Source: Microterricola viridarii (GTDB lineage Bacteria > Actinomycetota > Actinomycetes > Actinomycetales > Microbacteriaceae). From it: DNA of 64,000 nt. The translations under genes were made by a program, and so were the position numbers. The notes below the pieces were generated by a model. The model did no database searches and was not told the origin of the DNA. It worked only from the letters and a program-made list of their open reading frames with translations. This document shows, piece by piece, positions 8,209 to 15,894 of the stretch. Within the stretch, counting starts at the first letter, position 1. Every line of letters starts with the position of its first letter. The stretch covers positions 434,001 through 498,000 of the forward strand of contig NZ_LT629742.1 in NCBI RefSeq assembly GCF_900104895.1, given 5' to 3'.

Positions 8209-9102
8209 ATGCCAACGCCGAGCACCGACGTCGAGATCCCGAGCCGCACCTTCACCGACGCGCACGGGGTGCGCATCCACTACTACTCCTGGCCGGTCGA
8301 GAACCCCCGCGCGGTCATCCAGCTGGCGCACGGCGTCGGCGAGCACGCGCTGCGCTACCTCGAGCTGGTCGGCGAGCTGAACAAGGCCGGCTACTCGGTC
8401 TACGCCGACGACCACCGCGGCCACGGCCGCACCGGCTTCGAGCAGCACGGCGGCGATCTCGACCGGATGGGCCGGCTCGGCCCCGGCGGGCTGAAGGCCA
8501 CGATCAAGGCCGTGCACCAGTTCAGCGGAATCATCGCCGCCGAGGCGCGCGCCGAGCACCCCGGCCTGCCGCTGGTGCTGCTCGGCCACTCCTGGGGATC
8601 GCTGATGGCGCAGATCATCGTGAACGAGCACGCCGACGACTACGCCGCCGTCATCCTGACCGGCACGGCCTACCGGATGGTCGGCTCGATGGAGAGCGGC
8701 GATTTGAACCGCAGGCACAAGCACCTCGGCAACACCGGCGTGGAGTGGCTGAGCCGCGACCCCGCCGTGCACTCCGCGTTCATCTCCGACCCGCTCACCA
8801 CGACGAAGCCGATCATCAAGCTGTTCGGCCCGATCGACGCTCTGCGCCTGCTCGGCCGCCCCGCGCGCAACCTGCCCCCGGAGCTGCCGCTGCTCGTCCA
8901 GGTCGGCAGCGACGACTCCCTCGGCGCCGAGAAGAGCGCGCTCAAGCTGGTCGAGACCTACCGCCACCGCTCCGGCCTGAGCGATGTGACCCTCATCGTC
9001 TACCCCGGCGCCCGACACGAGGTCTTCAACGAGATCAACCGCGCCGAGGTTATGGCCGACACGATCGCCTGGCTCGACCAGCGGATGCCGGAGCGCGCCT
9101 AG
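8209..9102 (+). CDS. alpha/beta hydrolase, monoacylglycerol-lipase-like
   Basis: This 297-residue cytoplasmic serine hydrolase belongs to the Hydrolase_4/lysophospholipase-like group. Visible features are the oxyanion region IQLAHGVGEHALRY, the DDHRGHGRT motif, the nucleophile elbow GHSWGS with Ser as nucleophile, an acidic residue in VGSDDSL and the catalytic His in YPGARHEVFNE. The frame is open to 8113, but the ATG at 8209 gives the normal family N-terminus. It is divergent from the marR gene and not in an obvious operon. Substrates are probably acylglycerols or other esters. Confidence 0.88.
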   Translation: MPTPSTDVEIPSRTFTDAHGVRIHYYSWPVENPRAVIQLAHGVGEHALRYLELVGELNKAGYSVYADDHRGHGRTGFEQHGGDLDRMGRLGPGGLKATIKAVHQFSGIIAAEARAEHPGLPLVLLGHSWGSLMAQIIVNEHADDYAAVILTGTAYRMVGSMESGDLNRRHKHLGNTGVEWLSRDPAVHSAFISDPLTTTKPIIKLFGPIDALRLLGRPARNLPPELPLLVQVGSDDSLGAEKSALKLVETYRHRSGLSDVTLIVYPGARHEVFNEINRAEVMADTIAWLDQRMPERA

Positions 9103-9148
9103 CCCGCGGCACGCCCGCCGCGTGACCCCCTGTCGCGGCCCGCGATAA

Positions 9149-9184
9149 GTCTCGCGGCCCTCGGTATAGCGGGGGCCGCGAGAC
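9149..9184. terminator. strong hairpin downstream of the hydrolase gene
   Basis: GTCTCGCGGCCC (9149-9160) and GGGCCGCGAGAC (9173-9184) form a perfect 12-bp stem with a 12-base loop. A further GGGGGCCGCGAGA copy follows at 9190-9202. No U-tract is present, so termination is inferred from stem strength and position. Confidence 0.5.
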
Positions 9185-9255
9185 GTTTCGGGGGCCGCGA
9201 GATCGCTCTCGGCCGCACCAGCAGCGCTCGCAGTTCCTGAGTTTGCCTGGGTTCC

Positions 9256-9290
9256 GGCTGCCGCCTTTCGCGGCGCTTCGCGTCGCGCAG
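9256..9290. repeat. 35-bp intergenic repeat, copy 1 of 2
   Basis: The segment beginning GGCTGCCGCCTTTCGCG recurs almost identically at 10464-10498. It lies just before the lipoate ligase gene, so the two copies bracket that gene. It contains a GCGNCGC/GCGTCGC inverted repeat. Confidence 0.75.
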
Positions 9291-9305
9291 CCATAGGCTG
9301 AAGCC

Positions 9306-10355
9306 GTGCATGGTGAATACAAGGTTCCTGGCGGCAAGCTCGTGGTCGTCGACTTCGAGGTCGTGGACGGCGCGATCAGCGGGTTCCGGCTCGCCGGCGA
9401 CTTCTTCCTCGAGCCCGACGAGGCGCTCGACGCCGTCAACGCCGCGATCGAGGGCATGTCGGCCAACGCCGATGCCGCCGCCTACGCCGCGGCCGTGAAG
9501 CAGGCGCTACCCGCGGATGCCGTGCTGCTCGGCTTCTCGGCCGAGGGCGTCGCCGTCGCCATCCGCCGGGCGCTGTCGGCCGCCACCACCTGGCGCGACT
9601 ACGACTGGCAGATCGTGCACGACAAGGCCGTCTCCCCGGCCATGCACCTCGCCCTCGACGAGGTGCTCGCCACCGAGGTCGGCGACGGCGCGCGCGGCCC
9701 GCTGCTGCGCATCTGGGAGTGGGACGAGTCCGCCGTCGTCATCGGCAGCTTCCAGTCGCTGAAGAACGAGGTCGACCCGGAGGGCGCGGCCGCCCACGGC
9801 TACCAGGTCGTTCGGCGCATCTCCGGCGGCGGCGCGATGATGATGGAGAAGGGTGCCATCATCACCTACTCGCTCTACGTGCCGGCCTCCCTCGTCGGCG
9901 GCATGAGCTTCGCCGACTCCTACGCCTTTCTCGACGCCTGGGTGCTGCAGGCGCTGCAGTCGCTCGGCATCGAGGCGAGCTACCAGCCGCTCAACGACAT
10001 CACCAGCCCGAAGGGCAAGATCGGCGGGGCCGCGCAGAAGCGGCTCGGCAACGGCGGCGTGCTGCACCACGTCACCATGAGCTACGACATGGACGGCGAC
10101 GTCATGACGCAGGTGCTGCGCATCGGCCGCGAGAAGATCAGCGACAAGGGCATCGCCAGCGCCGCCAAGCGGGTCGACCCGCTGCGCAGCCAGACCGGGC
10201 TCTCCCGCGCCGAGATCATCGAGCGCATGAAGGAGACCTTCGCCGGGCTCTACGGCGCGACGCCGGGCGCGCTCACCGAGGCGGAGTACGCCGCCGCCGA
10301 GGAGCTCGTCGCGAGCAAGTTCGGCACCGAGGCCTGGCTCAACCGCGTTCCGTAG
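9306..10355 (+). CDS. lipoate-protein ligase A family protein with the accessory domain at the N-terminus
   Basis: This protein should attach lipoate (or octanoate) to lipoyl domains of ketoacid dehydrogenases and GcvH. Residues about 1-95 (HGEYKVPGGKLVVVDFEVVDGAISGFRLAGDFFLEP) resemble the small lipoate-ligase accessory domain. Residues about 100-345 form the LplA/BPL catalytic domain, with RRISGGGAMMM as the nucleotide/lipoate-binding motif and SPKGKIGGAAQKR carrying the catalytic Lys. In E. coli LplA the accessory domain is C-terminal, so this is the permuted order. The start is GTG at 9306; no good ribosome site is seen. Confidence 0.88.
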   Translation: MHGEYKVPGGKLVVVDFEVVDGAISGFRLAGDFFLEPDEALDAVNAAIEGMSANADAAAYAAAVKQALPADAVLLGFSAEGVAVAIRRALSAATTWRDYDWQIVHDKAVSPAMHLALDEVLATEVGDGARGPLLRIWEWDESAVVIGSFQSLKNEVDPEGAAAHGYQVVRRISGGGAMMMEKGAIITYSLYVPASLVGGMSFADSYAFLDAWVLQALQSLGIEASYQPLNDITSPKGKIGGAAQKRLGNGGVLHHVTMSYDMDGDVMTQVLRIGREKISDKGIASAAKRVDPLRSQTGLSRAEIIERMKETFAGLYGATPGALTEAEYAAAEELVASKFGTEAWLNRVP

Positions 10356-10373
10356 CGGATGCCGGCGGGCCTT

Positions 10374-10427
10374 CCCGCTGGTTGAGCCAGCCCTGTCGTG
10401 AGCTTGTCGCAGGGTCGAAACCCGGCA
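10374..10427. repeat. dispersed GAGCTTGTCG-type intergenic repeat, copy 1
   Basis: The stretch begins CCCGCTGGTTGAGC and contains GAGCTTGTCG and CGAAACCCGGC. The same three blocks, more closely packed, recur at 56489-56519. Repeats with this GTTGAGC...GAGCTTGTCGAAA signature are, to my knowledge, scattered in many Microbacteriaceae and related genomes. Confidence 0.6.
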
Positions 10428-10463
10428 AGCACCGGTGACGGTTTCGCAGGTTTCCTTGGCCAG

Positions 10464-10498
10464 GGCTGCCGCCTTTCGCGACGCTCCGCGTCGCGCTA
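10464..10498. repeat. 35-bp intergenic repeat, copy 2, with hairpin
   Basis: This copy is identical to 9256-9290 except at a few positions. It contains a perfect hairpin, GCGACGC (10478-10484) and GCGTCGC (10488-10494) around TCC. It ends in the stop codon of the convergent zinc-ribbon gene, so it probably acts as a terminator between the two genes. Confidence 0.7.
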
Positions 10499-10822
10499 GT
10501 CGAAGAGCTCGCTCAGCCAGCTCTCCTTCTTGCGCTTGCGCCCGTAGGCATCCGTGCTGCTCTGGCCGCCGAAGAGGTCGCGCGGGTTGAAGCCCTGCTG
10601 CTGTGCGGGGTAGCCCTGCTGCTGGGCGGGGTAGGCCTGCTGTGCCGGGGCCTGCTGCACGGGCGCCTGCTGCGCGGCCGGCTGCGCGCCGAAGGAGCGC
10701 TCGATGATCTTGTCGAGCTCGCCGCGGTCGAGCCAGACACCGCGACACTGCGGGCAGTAGTCGATCTCGATGCCGGAGCGCTCGCTCATCACGAGCGGGG
10801 TGCTGTCGAGGGGGCAGTTCAC
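10496..10822 (-). CDS. zf-TFIIB zinc-ribbon protein with a Gln/Pro-rich linker
   Basis: This small protein of 108 residues has an N-terminal zinc ribbon of the zf-TFIIB type: NCPLDSTPL, then IDYCPQCRGVWLDRGELDKIIE, with the diagnostic CPxCxGxWLDxGEL. After it comes a low-complexity stretch rich in Ala, Gln, Pro and Tyr (PAQQQGYPAQQQG) and a basic end, YGRKRKKESWLSELFD. The start is GTG at 10820-10822, preceded by GAGGAG at the right distance. It is divergent from the LtrA gene. The function of this family is not established; nucleic-acid or protein binding is likely. Confidence 0.88.
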   Translation of the reverse strand: MNCPLDSTPLVMSERSGIEIDYCPQCRGVWLDRGELDKIIERSFGAQPAAQQAPVQQAPAQQAYPAQQQGYPAQQQGFNPRDLFGGQSSTDAYGRKRKKESWLSELFD

Positions 10823-10927
10823 AGAGAGTCTCCTCAGGGTTGCGCACGAAGCGTGCGGGCGGGGTAGGGCGCCGCCAGAGTAGCAAGCCGCCGCCGGAGA
10901 AAACTGTGCAGGTGCCCGGCTGCGCAC

Positions 10928-10959
10928 CGGCGGGCGGATGCCGCGGCATCCGCCCGCCG
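10928..10959. promoter_or_regulatory. perfect 32-bp palindrome in a divergent promoter region
   Basis: Bases 10928-10959 read identically on both strands, with no spacer. The core is GGATGCCGCGGCATCC, flanked by GGGC and GCCC blocks. It lies between the zinc-ribbon start (10822) and the LtrA start (11026). It could be an operator, a cruciform site or a 5' UTR hairpin for the LtrA mRNA; the sequence alone does not decide. Confidence 0.7.
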
Positions 10960-11025
10960 AGAGGCCCCCAGCCATCGCGGGCAACCCGGATTCGGAGTAC
11001 TGTCGCGTTCGCGAAGGAGGTGCCC

Positions 11026-12207
11026 GTGAGTGCTGAGCCGACGCCGGCGCGTGTCTGGGCGTCTGACCGCGACCCGTCCCGCGCGCACTGGATGGAGCTG
11101 TTCTTCGACCTGATCTTCGTGGCGCTCGTCGGCCAGCTGGCGCACGGCCTGCACGAGCATCCGAGCATCGCGGGCCTGCTCACCTTCCTCGCGCTGTTCG
11201 CCTCGGTGTGGTGGTCGTGGGTGAACCTGACCTTCGCCGTCAACGTGATGCCGTGGCTCACCCGGCGCCAGCTGGCCGGCGTGATGCTCGCCTCGATGTT
11301 CGCGATCGGGGCGATCGCCGTCGCCGCCCCCGAGGCGACGGGGGAGCGGGCCTGGCTGTTCGCGGCCGGCAACGCGGCGCTCCGGCTGATCCTGCTCGGC
11401 CTGTGGAGCTGGCAGTCCTGGGGCAGCGGCACGGCGTCCCGGCTGCGGCTGCTCGCCTACAACGGCCTGACCGCGCTGCTCTGGTTCGTCTCGATCTGGC
11501 TGCCCGCCCCGTGGAACTTCGTGCTCTGGGCGGCCGCGATCCTGCTCGAGGTGGTGCTCCTCATCGCGACGGGGGCGCGCTGGTCGGACCGGGTGCTCGA
11601 GCGCCTGAACGTCGAGCACCTCGCCGAGCGCTTCGGCCTGCTCGTTGTCATCGTCTTCGGTGAGTCGGTGCTCTCGATCGTCGGCGTGCTGAGCGACACG
11701 TGGACGCTGGAATCCGGCCTCACCGCGGCGGCGGCGCTCGCCGCGATCGCGCTCCTGGCCTGGTCGTTCTTCCTCTACGGAACCGACGCGATGCGCGACG
11801 GGCTGGAGGCCCTGCATGCTGCCGGCGACTACCGGGCGATCCGCGACACCGCCGCGTTCCTGCCGTTCCTCATCGTCGCCGGGGTCACCGCGATCTCCGG
11901 GGCGATCAGCGCCGCGATCCTGCACCCGGCAGACCCGCTGCCGCTCGCCTCCGCCGTGTCGCTGTGGGGAGGGATCGCCGTGTTCTACCTCTGCAACGCC
12001 GTGGTGTCGCTGCGCTTCGGGAGGCCGGTGCGCGGGGTGCTGCGCTGGGCGGTGCCGGCGCTGGCCCTCACCGCGCTGCTCGCCGTCGCCGCGACGCTGC
12101 TGCCCGCGGCATCCATCGTCTACTGCACCGTCGCGGTGCTGGCCTACATCGTGGCCTCGACCGAGCTCGGCGAGCGGCGCCGGGGCAGGGCCCTGCCGGT
12201 TGCCTAG
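11026..12207 (+). CDS. LtrA family membrane protein
   Basis: This 393-residue integral membrane protein matches the low-temperature-requirement A family. The N-terminus carries the family hallmark HWMELFFDLIFVALVGQLAHGL, and about ten or more hydrophobic segments follow, with FGLLVVIVFGESVLSIVGVL in the middle. The frame is open from 10840, but the GTG at 11026 follows AAGGAGG at 11014-11020 with ideal spacing. The methyltransferase gene starts ten bases after its stop. The biochemical role of LtrA proteins is poorly known. Confidence 0.87.
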   Translation: MSAEPTPARVWASDRDPSRAHWMELFFDLIFVALVGQLAHGLHEHPSIAGLLTFLALFASVWWSWVNLTFAVNVMPWLTRRQLAGVMLASMFAIGAIAVAAPEATGERAWLFAAGNAALRLILLGLWSWQSWGSGTASRLRLLAYNGLTALLWFVSIWLPAPWNFVLWAAAILLEVVLLIATGARWSDRVLERLNVEHLAERFGLLVVIVFGESVLSIVGVLSDTWTLESGLTAAAALAAIALLAWSFFLYGTDAMRDGLEALHAAGDYRAIRDTAAFLPFLIVAGVTAISGAISAAILHPADPLPLASAVSLWGGIAVFYLCNAVVSLRFGRPVRGVLRWAVPALALTALLAVAATLLPAASIVYCTVAVLAYIVASTELGERRRGRALPVA

Positions 12208-12216
12208 ACTGGGCGG

Positions 12217-13140
12217 GTGCCCGAATCTGCTGCGTCCGAAATCCCTGCCGATGCGGCGGGGCCCGAGGTCGAACCGCAGCCCGCGCCCACCGGCCGCGTC
12301 ATCCACGCCGACAACCTCACCGTGTTGCCGGGTTTCGCCGACGGCTCCTTCACCCTGATCTACCTCGACCCGCCGTTCAACACGGGCCGCTCGCAGACCC
12401 GGCAGACCATGACCAGCGTGCGCAGCGAGCCCGACTCCGACGGCGCGCACGCGGCCGGAACCGTCAGCGGCTTCAAGGGGCAGCTGTACGAGCGCATCCG
12501 CGGCGACCTGATGCGCTACGACGACCGCTTCGAGGACTACTGGCTGTTCCTGGAGCCGCGCCTCATCGAGGCCTGGCGCCTGCTGGCGGATGACGGCACG
12601 CTCTACCTGCACCTGGACTACCGCGAGGCGCACTACGCCAAGGTGCTGCTGGACGCGCTGTTCGGCCGGGAGAGCTTCCTCAACGAGATCATCTGGGCCT
12701 ACGACTACGGCGCCAAGTCGAAGAGTCGCTGGCCGACCAAACACGACACGATCCTCGTCTACGTGAAGAACCCGTCGGCGTACTACTTCGACTCCGCGAG
12801 CGTCGACCGGGAGCCGTACATGGCGCCGGGCCTCGTCACGCCCGAGAAGGCGGAGCGCGGCAAGCTGCCCACCGACGTCTGGTGGCACACCATCGTCTCG
12901 CCGACCGGGCGGGAGAAGACCGGCTACCCGACGCAGAAGCCGGCCGGCATCCTGCGCCGCATCATCCAGGCGTCCTCCCGCGAGGGCGACACCGTGCTGG
13001 ACTTCTTCGCCGGCAGCGGCACCACCGGCGCCGTCGCCGCCGCGCTCGGACGCAACTTCGTACTGGTCGACCAGAACCAGGCGGCTATCGACACCATGCG
13101 GGTGCGCTTCGCCGCGAACGAGGCCGTCAGCTTCGAGTAG
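12217..13140 (+). CDS. orphan site-specific DNA methyltransferase, beta class (N4-cytosine or N6-adenine)
   Basis: This 307-residue SAM-dependent enzyme has motifs in beta-class order: motif IV (catalytic) as LIYLDPPFNTGRS near residue 50 and motif I (SAM binding) as LDFFAGSGTTGAVAAALGRNF near residue 265, preceded by the motif X region YPTQKP. The insert between them is the target-recognition region. No restriction endonuclease or specificity gene lies nearby, so it is solitary in this window. The GTG start at 12217 follows closely on the LtrA stop. Methylated base and recognition site are not predictable here. Confidence 0.88.
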   Translation: MPESAASEIPADAAGPEVEPQPAPTGRVIHADNLTVLPGFADGSFTLIYLDPPFNTGRSQTRQTMTSVRSEPDSDGAHAAGTVSGFKGQLYERIRGDLMRYDDRFEDYWLFLEPRLIEAWRLLADDGTLYLHLDYREAHYAKVLLDALFGRESFLNEIIWAYDYGAKSKSRWPTKHDTILVYVKNPSAYYFDSASVDREPYMAPGLVTPEKAERGKLPTDVWWHTIVSPTGREKTGYPTQKPAGILRRIIQASSREGDTVLDFFAGSGTTGAVAAALGRNFVLVDQNQAAIDTMRVRFAANEAVSFE

Positions 13141-13142
13141 AG

Positions 13143-13178
13143 CCGCTGCCGCTGCCGCTGCCGCTGCCGCTGCCGCAC
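13143..13178. repeat. GCCGCT hexanucleotide microsatellite
   Basis: About six copies of GCCGCT follow directly after the methyltransferase stop codon at 13138-13140. A contraction or expansion here would not alter the coding sequence. Confidence 0.9.
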
Positions 13179-13187
13179 AGCCAGTCA

Positions 13188-13253
13188 GCGGAGACGGCGC
13201 CCCAGCTGGCCCCGAAACGGGCGAGACTCCGGCGTGTCGCGCGCCGTCTCCGC
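13188..13253. repeat. palindromic dispersed repeat, family 1 copy 1
   Basis: GCGGAGACGGCGC (13188-13200) and GCGCCGTCTCCGC (13241-13253) form a perfect 13-bp stem with a 40-base loop. A related element at 24244-24309 has the same outer flanks (CAGYCAGCGGA and TCCGCCGACCGGCTA) but different, still complementary, stem bases. Both copies lie between convergent genes, which suggests a bidirectional terminator. Confidence 0.8.
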
Positions 13254-13397
13254 CGACCGGCTAGGCAGACGACCGGTTAAGCAGACGACCGGCTAGGCAG
13301 ACGACCGGTAAGGCAGACGACCGGCTAGGCAGACGACCGGCCAAGCCAGCGGACGGCCAGGCAGGCGACCGGCCAGGCCACCAACCAGCTAGGCCGA
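13254..13397. repeat. nine tandem 16-bp units
   Basis: Nine consecutive 16-bp units fill 13254-13397. Units 1, 3 and 5 are identical (CGACCGGCTAGGCAGA), units 2 and 4 differ at a few positions, and units 6-9 are increasingly diverged. The first unit begins exactly where the family 1 palindrome ends. The last unit contains the stop codon of the LacI gene at 13389-13391. There are no spacers, so this is not a CRISPR array. Confidence 0.9.
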
Positions 13398-14411
13398 GGC
13401 GCGCCGCACGAGCGTGGTCGGCAGCACCAGGTGATCCTGGTGCGGGCGGCCCTCGATGATCTGCACGAGCAGCTCGGCCATCGCCTGGCCCATGCCGACG
13501 GCCGGCTGGCTCACGGTGGTCAGCGCCGGGGACGCCGTCTCGGCGAAGGAGTTGTCGTCGAAGCCGATCACCGCCACGTCGCCCGGCACCTGACGCCCGG
13601 ACTCGGCCAGCGCCTGGTACGCGCCGACGGCCATCTGGTCGTTCGCCGCGAACACGGCGTCGATGCCCGGCTCCCGCTCGAGCAGCCCACGCATCGCCTC
13701 GGCACCCGACGCCACCGTGAAGTCGCCCCGCGCGACGAGGGAGTCGTCGAGGCCGTTCGCCCGCATCACCCCGCGCCAGCCGTCCAGGCGGTCGAAGCCG
13801 GGCGGCATGTCCTGCGGGCCGGCGATCGTCGCGATGCGGCGACGGCCGCTGCCGATGAGGTGCTCCGTGGCGGCCGCGGCGCCGCCCCGGTTGTCGACGT
13901 CGACGAAGTACGGCTCGTTGTCCTCCGGCACCAGCGGCCGCCCGCCGTAGACCACGGGGAGGGTGCCGTTCAGCTGGGCGTAGGAGTGGTCGCCGGCGTG
14001 GTGCGAGACCACGAGCGCGCCGTCCACATTGCCGCCGAGCAGGTAGCGCCGGGTCTTGCCCGAGTTCGCCTCCGACTCGATGAGCATGTTGAGCATGTAC
14101 TCGGTGTCGGCCAGGTGCAGGGCGACGCCCTGCACCAGCTGCGCGAAGAAGGGGTCGGCGAAGATCTTCGCCGACGACTCCGGCACGATCAGCGCGATCA
14201 CCTGGGTGCGCCGGCTGGCCAGCATCCGGGCCGCCCGGTTGGGCACATAGTTGAGTTCGGCGATGGCCCGGTTGACCGACTCGACAATCTCGGGGGTCAC
14301 GGTGGGGGAGCCGTTCACGACCCGCGAGACGGTGGCGCGCGAGACGCCCGCCTGTGCGGCCACCATTTCCAGCGTGGGAACGGGGGTATTACCGATGCTT
14401 GGGCTGTTCAC
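13389..14411 (-). CDS. LacI-family regulator of the beta-glucoside operon (CebR-like)
   Basis: This 340-residue repressor has the helix-turn-helix PTLEMVAAQAGVSRATVSRVVNG at about residues 11-33, the hinge region YVPNRAARMLASRR and a sugar-binding effector domain ending LVLPTTLVRRASA. It is the last gene of a run cebE-cebF-cebG-GH1-lacI, 31 bases after the GH1 stop, and is therefore probably co-expressed with the genes it controls. The GAGAGCGCTCTC sites near 19.33-19.42 kb resemble the TGGGAGCGCTCCCA boxes of Streptomyces CebR. The GTG start at 14409-14411 is chosen because upstream codons run into the GH1 stop region. Cello-oligosaccharides are the likely inducers, by analogy. Confidence 0.9.
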   Translation of the reverse strand: MNSPSIGNTPVPTLEMVAAQAGVSRATVSRVVNGSPTVTPEIVESVNRAIAELNYVPNRAARMLASRRTQVIALIVPESSAKIFADPFFAQLVQGVALHLADTEYMLNMLIESEANSGKTRRYLLGGNVDGALVVSHHAGDHSYAQLNGTLPVVYGGRPLVPEDNEPYFVDVDNRGGAAAATEHLIGSGRRRIATIAGPQDMPPGFDRLDGWRGVMRANGLDDSLVARGDFTVASGAEAMRGLLEREPGIDAVFAANDQMAVGAYQALAESGRQVPGDVAVIGFDDNSFAETASPALTTVSQPAVGMGQAMAELLVQIIEGRPHQDHLVLPTTLVRRASA

Positions 14412-14442
14412 GCGATTCCCCGTCTGTGCTGAGGAATCCACC

Positions 14443-15894
14443 CTACTGCGACTCGGCCGCGGCATGCAGGGCGGATTGTGCGCCCGCCCCGCTCCGGGCT
14501 TTCTCGCGCGCGATGCGCTCGGCGTAGGCGTGCCCGCTGTTCTTGATCGTGCGCACCTGGGTGTCGTAGTCCACCCGCACGATGCCGAAGCGCTTGTCGT
14601 AGCCCCACGACCACTCGAAGTTGTCGAGCAGCGACCAGACGAAGTAGCCGCGCACATCTGCGCCCTGCTCGATGGCGGCGCCGATGGCGTCGATGTGGTC
14701 GGCGATGAAGCGGGTGCGCTGCACGTCGTTGACGCTGCCGTCCGCCTCGACGACGTCCTCGTAGGCCGCGCCATTCTCGGTGACGTAGAGCGGCGGCAGC
14801 TGCGGGTACTCGGCGCCCAGACGCACGAGCAGCTTCGTCAGCCCGGCGGGGTTCACCTCCCAGTCCATGGCGGTGCGCGGCAGCCCACGGCTGGGGAAGG
14901 TGATGTACTCCGAGCCGATCCACGGCGAGCTGATCTGCCGGTCGGTCGCGCCCGAGTGCCCGTCCGTCCCGGTGTCGTCCGGGTGGCCGCTGACCTGGTC
15001 GTCGTGGTAGTGGTTCACGCCGAGGAAGTCGATCGGGGTGCCGATGATCTCCAGGTCGCCGTCCTGAATGACGTCCCGGATGCCGAACTGCTCCAGGTCG
15101 GTGTAGGCGTCGGCGGGGTAGGCGCCGGTCACGACCGGCTCCAGGAAGACCCGGTTCTGCAGCAGGTCGAAACGCCGGGCCGCCTCGAGGTCGACGGGGT
15201 CGGCGGCATCCAGCGGGATCGCGTTGGAGAGGTTGAGCGTGATCCCGATCTGCAGCGGCTCGGCCGACAGGGCGCGCAGGCGGTTCACGGCGAGGCCGTG
15301 CGCGAGGTGCTGGTGGTGGATCGCGGCCACCGTGGCGCGCGGGTCGCGCCGCCCGGGGGCGTGCACCCCGGCCCCGTAGCCGAGTATCGCCGAGCAGAAC
15401 GGCTCGTTGAAGGTGGTCCAATTGCTCACCCGGTCGCCGAGCGCGCCGTGGACGGCCTCGGCGTAGTCGGCGAAGCGGTGGGCGGTGTCGCGGTTGGCCC
15501 AGCCGCCCTTCTCCTCGAGGGCCTGCGGCAGATCCCAGTGGTAGAGGGTGAGCCAGGGCAGGATGCCGGCATCCTGCAGCTCGTCGACGAGACGAGAGTA
15601 GAAGTCGAGCCCCTTCTGGTTCACCGTGTGGCCGTCGGGCACCACGCGGGCCCAGCTGGTGGAGAAGCGGTAGGAGTCCAGGCCGATCTGCTTCATGATC
15701 GCCACGTCGCCGGGGTAGCGGTGGTAGTGGTCGACGGCCACCTCGGGGGTGTCGCCGTTGGCGACGGCGCCGGGCACGCGCGCGAAGGCGTCCCAGATGG
15801 AGTCGAGCTTGCCGTCTTCGTGGCCTGCGCCCTCGATCTGGGCGGCGGCGGTGGCCGAGCCCCAGATGAACGTCGGGGGGAATTGGGTAGTCAT
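14443..15894 (-). CDS. GH1 beta-glucosidase (BglC-like)
   Basis: This 483-residue cytoplasmic family 1 glycosidase should split cellobiose or other imported beta-glucosides. The N-terminal signature FIWGSATAAAQIEGA is clear. The acid/base is Glu164 in WTTFNEP and the nucleophile is Glu373 in YVTENGA, and the aglycone-region motif YFVWSLLDNFEWSWGY is intact. No signal peptide is present. Its ATG overlaps the stop of the upstream permease gene by one base (TGATG), which indicates translational coupling within the import operon. Confidence 0.95.
   Translation of the reverse strand: MTTQFPPTFIWGSATAAAQIEGAGHEDGKLDSIWDAFARVPGAVANGDTPEVAVDHYHRYPGDVAIMKQIGLDSYRFSTSWARVVPDGHTVNQKGLDFYSRLVDELQDAGILPWLTLYHWDLPQALEEKGGWANRDTAHRFADYAEAVHGALGDRVSNWTTFNEPFCSAILGYGAGVHAPGRRDPRATVAAIHHQHLAHGLAVNRLRALSAEPLQIGITLNLSNAIPLDAADPVDLEAARRFDLLQNRVFLEPVVTGAYPADAYTDLEQFGIRDVIQDGDLEIIGTPIDFLGVNHYHDDQVSGHPDDTGTDGHSGATDRQISSPWIGSEYITFPSRGLPRTAMDWEVNPAGLTKLLVRLGAEYPQLPPLYVTENGAAYEDVVEADGSVNDVQRTRFIADHIDAIGAAIEQGADVRGYFVWSLLDNFEWSWGYDKRFGIVRVDYDTQVRTIKNSGHAYAERIAREKARSGAGAQSALHAAAESQ

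Noticed and set aside
10834-12888. 684-codon minus-strand frame opposite the LtrA and methyltransferase genes
   Set aside because: Both genes beneath it have clear family motifs and ribosome sites; this frame has none.
13254-13397. CRISPR array
   Set aside because: The 16-bp units are contiguous with no unique spacers, and no cas gene is near.
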